From JAISGQ01 sp964500965 (GTDB taxonomy: Bacteria > Bacillota > Clostridia > Oscillospirales > Acutalibacteraceae): a DNA stretch of 64,000 nucleotides. The stretch spans positions 62,001 through 126,000 of the forward strand of contig CAZCQZ010000001.1 in NCBI GenBank assembly GCA_964500965.1. The letters run 5' to 3'. Made by a program: the position numbers and the translations under genes. The notes below the pieces were generated by a model, which did no database searches, was not told the origin of the DNA, and saw only the letters and a list, made by a program, of their open reading frames with translations. Every line of letters starts with the position of its first letter. Position 1 is the first letter of the stretch. This document shows, piece by piece, positions 59,480-64,000 of the stretch.

Positions 59480-60781
59480 ATGCCTGTTCTTATCTGCGGT
59501 GTAGAGGAAAACAGCATAGCGCAGGAGTGCGGTATTGAAGCAGGAACAGTGCTTATTACAATAAACGAGCATGAGATTAACGACGTTCTTGATTTCCGCT
59601 TTTTTGAGGCGTATGAAAATTTGACGCTTCTGCTTGAAAAGTGCGGTGTACGCCGCACTGTTGAAATTGAAAAGGACGAATACGAGGAGCTTGGTTTGAT
59701 TTTTGAAACCTACCTTATGGACAAGCAGAAATCCTGCAAGAACAAGTGCATTTTCTGCTTTATCGACCAGCTTCCCGAAGGCATGAGAAAAAGCCTTTAT
59801 TTTAAGGACGATGATTCACGTCTGTCATTTTTGTTCGGGAATTACATGACCCTTACCAACATGACGGATAAAGATATTGACCGCATACTTATGATGCATA
59901 TAAGCCCGGTGAATGTTTCCGTGCATACCATGAATCCACAGCTTCGCGTTGAGATGATGAAAAATCCAAACGCAGGCAAGTCCATCGAAATGCTGAAACG
60001 CCTTGCATCGGGCGGAGTAGATGTAAATTGCCAGCTTGTGCTGTGTCCGGGAATAAATGACGGAAAAGAGCTTGAATATTCCCTTGACGAGCTGATGAAG
60101 TTGACACCGGCAGTCAAAAGCATTGCCCTTGTGCCGGTCGGCTTGACAAAGCACAGAGAGGGTCTTTGCAAGCTTCGCCTTTTTAATGAAAAAGAAGCTG
60201 CCGATGTGGTTAAAACCGCCGAAAGCTATGCGGAAAAATCGTTAAAGAAAAACGGCTCAAGAATAGTGTATGCGGCAGATGAGTTTTATATAAAAGCAGG
60301 ACTTCCCTTTCCAAAGGACGAGGAATACGAGGAATACGCTCAGATTGAAAACGGCGTGGGACTTGTAACTTCACTGGAAAGCGAATTTGCAAGAGCAGTG
60401 GAGGATACCGAGAGTGACGGCAGAGAGCGTGCTGTGACTATAGCCACAGGTGTTTCCGCCGCGCCGATACTCGAAAACATGCTGAATACCCATATGAAAA
60501 AGTGGGCATCGGTTAAATATAACGTAGTCCCCATTATAAATTACTTTTTCGGAGAGACTATAACCGTTGCCGGTCTTGTAACCGGGCAGGACCTTATCTC
60601 TCAGCTAAAGGGCAGAGATTTAGGCGATGAGCTTTTGATTCCACGGGTGATGCTCAGACACGAGGGGGATATGTTCCTTGACGATACCCTCCTTGAAACC
60701 GTGGAAAAAGAGCTTGAAATCCCGGTGCGCGTAGTGGAAAATGACGGCTATGAGCTGCTTGATGCAGTGCTTGGAGAATAA
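59480..60781 (+). CDS. PDZ/radical-SAM-like DUF512 protein
   Basis: This is a 433-residue protein. Residues 1-60 form a PDZ-like domain (VEENSIAQECGIEAGTVLIT, INEHEINDVLDFRFF). Residues 80-260 carry a radical-SAM-type cluster C86-x3-C90-x2-C93 in SCKNKCIFCFIDQLP and a TIM-barrel-like run (NVSVHTMNPQLRVEMM). DUF512 ends the protein (FEETITVAGLVTGQD-like: FFGETITVAGLVTGQDLISQ). It matches a conserved family found beside der in Firmicutes and in cyanobacteria; the reaction is unknown. AAAGGAGGG precedes the ATG. It ends 16 bases before der. Confidence 0.9.
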   Translation: MPVLICGVEENSIAQECGIEAGTVLITINEHEINDVLDFRFFEAYENLTLLLEKCGVRRTVEIEKDEYEELGLIFETYLMDKQKSCKNKCIFCFIDQLPEGMRKSLYFKDDDSRLSFLFGNYMTLTNMTDKDIDRILMMHISPVNVSVHTMNPQLRVEMMKNPNAGKSIEMLKRLASGGVDVNCQLVLCPGINDGKELEYSLDELMKLTPAVKSIALVPVGLTKHREGLCKLRLFNEKEAADVVKTAESYAEKSLKKNGSRIVYAADEFYIKAGLPFPKDEEYEEYAQIENGVGLVTSLESEFARAVEDTESDGRERAVTIATGVSAAPILENMLNTHMKKWASVKYNVVPIINYFFGETITVAGLVTGQDLISQLKGRDLGDELLIPRVMLRHEGDMFLDDTLLETVEKELEIPVRVVENDGYELLDAVLGE

Positions 60782-60797
60782 AAGAGGTGAATATATA

Positions 60798-62123
60798 ATG
60801 GCGAAACCTATTGTTGCGGTGGTCGGCAGACCTAACGTGGGAAAATCCACGCTTTTCAATAAGATAACAGGCAAGCGGCTTGCAATTGTGGAGGACACTC
60901 CCGGTGTAACACGTGACAGGCTTTATGCCGACGGCGAATGGTGCGGACACGAATTTCTGCTTGTAGACACAGGCGGTATAGAGCCGTTTTCAAACGACGT
61001 GATACTGTCACAGATGAGACGGCAGGCACAGCTTGCAATCGACACCGCAGATGTTATCATACTTGTGACGGATATTCGCACAGGCGTTGTTGCAACGGAT
61101 ATGGAGGTTGCGGCAATGCTTCAAAAGAGCAACCGCCCCATTGTGCTGTGCGTAAATAAATGCGATACTCTCGGAGCACCTCAGCCGGAATTTTACGAGT
61201 TCTATAATCTCGGACTTGGTGACCCCATAGCGGTTTCCGCAACCCACGGTCACGGCACAGGCGATTTGCTGGACGAGGTTGTAAAATATTTCCCGGAGGA
61301 TAATTCCGAGGATTTTGACGAGAGCTACATTAAGGTTGCCGTAATAGGCAAGCCGAATGCCGGCAAATCCTCACTGGTAAACAAAATCGTCGGTGAAGAA
61401 AGAATGATTGTTTCGGATATTGCCGGAACAACCCGTGATGCAGTTGACTCCGCTGTCGAAAACGAGCACGGAAAATTTGTGTTTATCGACACCGCAGGTA
61501 TTCGCAGGCGCAGTAAGGTCAGCGATAATATCGAAAGATACAGCATAATCAGAGCCGAGGCCGCCATTGACAGGGCGGACGTTTGCGTTATTATGATAGA
61601 CGCAACGGTGGGCTTCACCGAGCAGGATTCAAAAATCGCCGGACTTGCCAACGAAAAGGGTAAGGGCTGTATTATTGCGGTAAACAAATGGGACGCCATT
61701 GTGAAGAATAACCGAACAATGGACGATTTCAGGAAAAGTTTGGAAAATGACTTGTCTTTCATGTCCTATGCACCTATAATATTCATATCCGCAAAAACGG
61801 GGCAAAGACTGGACAGGCTGTTTGAGCTTATTAAGTACGTTGCAGACCAGAACTCGATGCGCATTACCACAGGTATGCTTAACGAGCTTTTGGCTGAGGC
61901 AACACAGCGTGTACAGCCACCTACGGATAAGGGCAAGCGGCTGAAGATTTATTATATGACACAGCCATCAACCAAGCCGCCGACATTTGTGTGCTTTGTC
62001 AATAATGCGGATTTGTTTCATTTCTCATATCAGCGTTATCTTGAAAACAGGATAAGGGAGACTTTCGGTCTGGAGGGTACTCCGGTGCGATTTGTGATAC
62101 GAGAAAGGTCAGATAAAAAATAG
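60798..62123 (+). CDS. der: ribosome biogenesis GTPase Der (EngA)
   Basis: This is a 441-residue protein with two tandem GTPase domains: G1 VGRPNVGKST and NKCD (domain 1), then GKPNAGKSS and NKWD (domain 2), and a KH-like C-terminal domain (YYMTQPSTKPPTFVCFVN, YLENRIRETFGLEGTPV). It is essential for 50S assembly. ATG 60798 with AGAGGTG upstream is used; an in-frame start further upstream would overlap the DUF512 gene. The DUF512-der-plsY order is a common Firmicutes arrangement. Confidence 0.97.
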   Translation: MAKPIVAVVGRPNVGKSTLFNKITGKRLAIVEDTPGVTRDRLYADGEWCGHEFLLVDTGGIEPFSNDVILSQMRRQAQLAIDTADVIILVTDIRTGVVATDMEVAAMLQKSNRPIVLCVNKCDTLGAPQPEFYEFYNLGLGDPIAVSATHGHGTGDLLDEVVKYFPEDNSEDFDESYIKVAVIGKPNAGKSSLVNKIVGEERMIVSDIAGTTRDAVDSAVENEHGKFVFIDTAGIRRRSKVSDNIERYSIIRAEAAIDRADVCVIMIDATVGFTEQDSKIAGLANEKGKGCIIAVNKWDAIVKNNRTMDDFRKSLENDLSFMSYAPIIFISAKTGQRLDRLFELIKYVADQNSMRITTGMLNELLAEATQRVQPPTDKGKRLKIYYMTQPSTKPPTFVCFVNNADLFHFSYQRYLENRIRETFGLEGTPVRFVIRERSDKK

Positions 62124-62138
62124 GGAGGCATCATCGTA

Positions 62139-62837
62139 ATGGGAAGTAAACTTGTTATAGTTTATGTACTGTCTGCGATTCTGGCATATCTTCTGGGAAG
62201 CATAAATTTTTCGATAATAATCACAAAAATATATTTAAAAAAGGACATACGCGAGTTCGGAAGCGGCAATGCGGGAACCACAAACGTGCTCCGCAGTGTG
62301 GGCGCACTGCCCTCTGCCCTTACCTTTGTGGGAGATTTTCTGAAAGCGGTGCTGTCTATATGGGGCGCACAGCTTTTGTATGAAGCGGTGTTCAAGCTTG
62401 ACATAGGCTACGGCGATGAGCTTATGCAGATTGCAAAGGGTATAGCGGCTCTGTTTGTGATAATCGGGCACATGTGGCCGGTTTATTTCGGATTTAAGGG
62501 CGGAAAGGGTGTTGTAACCGGCGCGGCACTGTCGCTCATGATGCACCCGGTTGCCTTTGCGGTTTGTATCGGAACCTTTATTATCTGCGTGCTTATTACA
62601 AAAATCGTTTCAATATCCTCTTGCATAGCAACGGCAACATTCCCGATAACCATGTTTATTATCACATATTTCTTCCATTACAAAGTCAATGACGGCGCAA
62701 ATCTTTACTATGTGATAATAATGACCGCTCTGGCGTTTTCCTATGCCGCACTGATAATCTGCAAGCACCATGAAAACATTAAAAGACTTATCGCCGGTAC
62801 GGAATCGAAAATTTCCGTGAAGAAAAAAGAAGCATAA
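62139..62837 (+). CDS. plsY: glycerol-3-phosphate acyltransferase PlsY
   Basis: This is a 232-residue membrane enzyme that acylates glycerol-3-phosphate with acyl-phosphate in phospholipid synthesis. AYLLGSINFSIIITKIY, REFGSGNAGTTNVLRSVG, GHMWPVYFGFKGGKGVVTG and a five- to seven-helix layout match the family. The partner PlsX is not in the window. GGGAGGCATC precedes the ATG. A terminator of the GGCAGTAAAA family follows. Confidence 0.96.
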   Translation: MGSKLVIVYVLSAILAYLLGSINFSIIITKIYLKKDIREFGSGNAGTTNVLRSVGALPSALTFVGDFLKAVLSIWGAQLLYEAVFKLDIGYGDELMQIAKGIAALFVIIGHMWPVYFGFKGGKGVVTGAALSLMMHPVAFAVCIGTFIICVLITKIVSISSCIATATFPITMFIITYFFHYKVNDGANLYYVIIMTALAFSYAALIICKHHENIKRLIAGTESKISVKKKEA

Positions 62838-62848
62838 AGATAAACAAT

Positions 62849-62889
62849 GAGGCAGTAAAAAACGAAAGTTTTTTACTGCCTCTGTTTTT
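62849..62889. terminator. terminator after plsY, GGCAGTAAAA family
   Basis: GAGGCAGTAAAAAAC, loop GAAA, and a perfect 15-base complement, then TGTTTTTA. It lies between convergent plsY and the pseudouridine synthase gene. Confidence 0.9.
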
Positions 62890-62892
62890 ATG

Positions 62893-62970
62893 ATATTACT
62901 ATTTGACAAAAGCTTTGAAGTTAACCGAGGCGAACGTTTATGACTAAATGCTTTTATTAAGTAGCAGCAT
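62893..62970 (+). repeat. dispersed repeat, copy B
   Basis: The segment ATATTACTATTTGACAAA to CTTTTATTAAGTAG aligns with copy A at 52089-52163. It overlaps the last few codons of the convergent pseudouridine synthase gene. Confidence 0.5.
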
Positions 62971-63931
62971 AAATGTCACAGCCCGGAAATTCGCTCAAAA
63001 ACGGAACGTTTTCAGCCTGAACGACCTTGCCGTTGAGATAGTCAAGCTCATAAGCTTCGGTGGTAAAATCAAAAGTAAGACGATAGGAATAAAGTGCTTG
63101 CCTGGTGTAACCCGTGCCCTTGTTAAGGGCGTTTGTGCCGTACTTGCCGTCACCGAGCAGAGGATGTCCGATTGATGCCATATGCGCGCGTATCTGGTGG
63201 GTACGACCTGTCAACAGGTCGATATGCAAAAGAGACAGATTATTCCGCTCGGCAATCACGCGATATTTTGTGCGTATGGTTTTTGCGTTCTGAGACGGCA
63301 TTGAATCAATGTAAACCCTGTTTTGTTCCTCGTTTTTAACCAGATAGCCGGTAAGCGTCGCTTCTTTCGGACGTACCTTACCGTGAACGATGCACAGGTA
63401 CTCCTTGTGGATTTCCCTGTCCTTCATTTTCTGATTCAAGATTCTCAGTGCCGCCGCGTTTTTTGCCGCAATAACAAGTCCTCCGGTGTTGCGGTCGATT
63501 CTGTTTACCAGAGCCGGAGCAAATGAATTTTCATCATCGGGGTCGTATTCTCCCTTTTCGTAAAGATAGCGGTGTATTCTGGCGATGAGAGTATCCGTTT
63601 GGTAATCGTTGTCCGGGTGAACAAGTACGCCGGGCTTTTTGTCCGCAATAAGGATATTTTCATCTTCGTAGCTTATCTCAATGCTTTTTGATGCCTTGAG
63701 AAAATCAAATTTATATTCCGGCTCGCTTAAAACATCATCGGGCAGATAAACCTCCAGAACATCTCCCTCATTCAGTCTGTCGGAAATTTGACAGCGTTTT
63801 CTGTTGAGCTTGATATTTTTGGTGCGTATCGCTTTGTACATCATGCTCTGAGGAAGAAACGGAAATGCCTTGCCCAGAAATTTGTCAACGCGCTGACCGG
63901 CATCATTGTGCTTGATAATCAGTTTTTTCAT
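62957..63931 (-). CDS. RluA-family 23S rRNA/tRNA pseudouridine synthase
   Basis: This is a 324-residue enzyme. An N-terminal S4-like RNA-binding domain (residues 10-65) precedes the RluA catalytic domain: D146 in NRIDRNTGGLVIAAKN, KEYLCIVHGKV, and the C-terminal LLTGRTHQIRAHMASIGHPL. The usual H-R-L-D is N-R-I-D here; the catalytic Asp is kept. It probably modifies several uridines of 23S rRNA (RluC/RluD group), but the exact site cannot be told. CACGGAGC lies before the ATG. Confidence 0.94.
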   Translation of the reverse strand: MKKLIIKHNDAGQRVDKFLGKAFPFLPQSMMYKAIRTKNIKLNRKRCQISDRLNEGDVLEVYLPDDVLSEPEYKFDFLKASKSIEISYEDENILIADKKPGVLVHPDNDYQTDTLIARIHRYLYEKGEYDPDDENSFAPALVNRIDRNTGGLVIAAKNAAALRILNQKMKDREIHKEYLCIVHGKVRPKEATLTGYLVKNEEQNRVYIDSMPSQNAKTIRTKYRVIAERNNLSLLHIDLLTGRTHQIRAHMASIGHPLLGDGKYGTNALNKGTGYTRQALYSYRLTFDFTTEAYELDYLNGKVVQAENVPFLSEFPGCDIYAAT

Positions 63932-63960
63932 ATAGCAGCTCCGTGTGTTTGATATTGAAA

Positions 63961-63989
63961 ATTATACATCAAAAGCGGTAATATTTAAA
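63961..63989 (-). promoter_or_regulatory. promoter of the pseudouridine synthase gene
   Basis: TTTAAA, a 17-base spacer and TATAAT, about 30 bases before the start. The rest to the window edge shows no gene. Confidence 0.45.
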
Positions 63990-64000
63990 TAGCATTATAA

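Overview
The window looks like a chromosomal core segment of an anaerobic, low-to-moderate GC Gram-positive bacterium of the class Clostridia, most likely a gut Ruminococcus-like member of the Oscillospiraceae/Ruminococcaceae. Supporting signs are a Firmicutes-type dcw (division and cell wall) cluster with murA inside it, a PASTA-tailed division transpeptidase, a DivIVA-like protein beside ftsZ, the pairs coaD/rsmD, phoH/ybeY and DUF177/rpmF, strong AGGAGG ribosome sites throughout, sigma-A promoters, a CIRCE element, and a GH53 galactanase that fits a plant-fibre habitat. The species assignment is inference. MurE carries the DNPR motif, so the peptidoglycan is predicted to be meso-diaminopimelate type.

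Layout. 1-2.9 kb: a YegP-like protein cut by the window edge, three tiny co-directional genes of unknown role, a YfcE-type phosphodiesterase, an acidic hypothetical protein and a small membrane protein. 2.9-19.7 kb (minus strand): a long DivIVA-like coiled-coil protein, then the dcw cluster, transcribed mraZ-rsmH-ftsL-ftsI-murE-murF-mraY-ftsW-murG-murA-divIB-ftsZ; murC, murD, murB and ftsA are absent from it. 19.9-23.4 kb: coiled-coil protein, coaD, rsmD, uvrC. 23.5-25.2 kb: a two-gene ABCG-like exporter. 25.2-28.3 kb: a DEDDh exonuclease with zinc ribbon, a DUF1292 protein, typA. 28.7-30.2 kb: phoH-ybeY. 30.2-33.4 kb: flavoredoxin-like protein, GH53 lipoprotein, nth. 33.5-37.4 kb: malQ-glgP for alpha-glucan/maltodextrin use. 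37.5-38.8 kb: gdhA. 39-41 kb: htpG under a CIRCE operator.

41.0-47.3 kb is the most accessory-looking part: a five-gene minus-strand operon (LicD; a degenerate-epimerase/LicD fusion; 2-hydroxyacid dehydrogenase; IspD/TarI-like cytidylyltransferase; flippase) driven by a consensus promoter, plausibly building or decorating a surface glycopolymer with a phospho-alditol-type group. Divergent from it is a strongly promoted, aspartate/threonine-linker lipoprotein of unknown function. 48.4-50.8 kb: YczE-like membrane protein, iron alcohol dehydrogenase, and the RNase P RNA gene just upstream of it. 50.9-58.5 kb: GT2-GtrA protein, AI-2E-family permease, ligA, a DacF-type D,D-carboxypeptidase whose ribosome site lies in a hairpin, pgi and a small P-loop protein. 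58.6-64 kb: DUF177-rpmF, a PDZ/radical-SAM DUF512 protein, der, plsY and an RluA-family pseudouridine synthase.

No prophage, transposase, CRISPR array, tRNA or rRNA was seen. The non-coding DNA is informative: many promoters with exact 17-base spacers, a terminator family sharing a GGCAGTAAAA core, a 106-base MITE-like inverted repeat, a dispersed roughly 70-base repeat lying downstream of terminators, and an 18-base perfect palindrome inside the gdhA promoter with a related site at ftsZ. All reading is by eye; no search was run.
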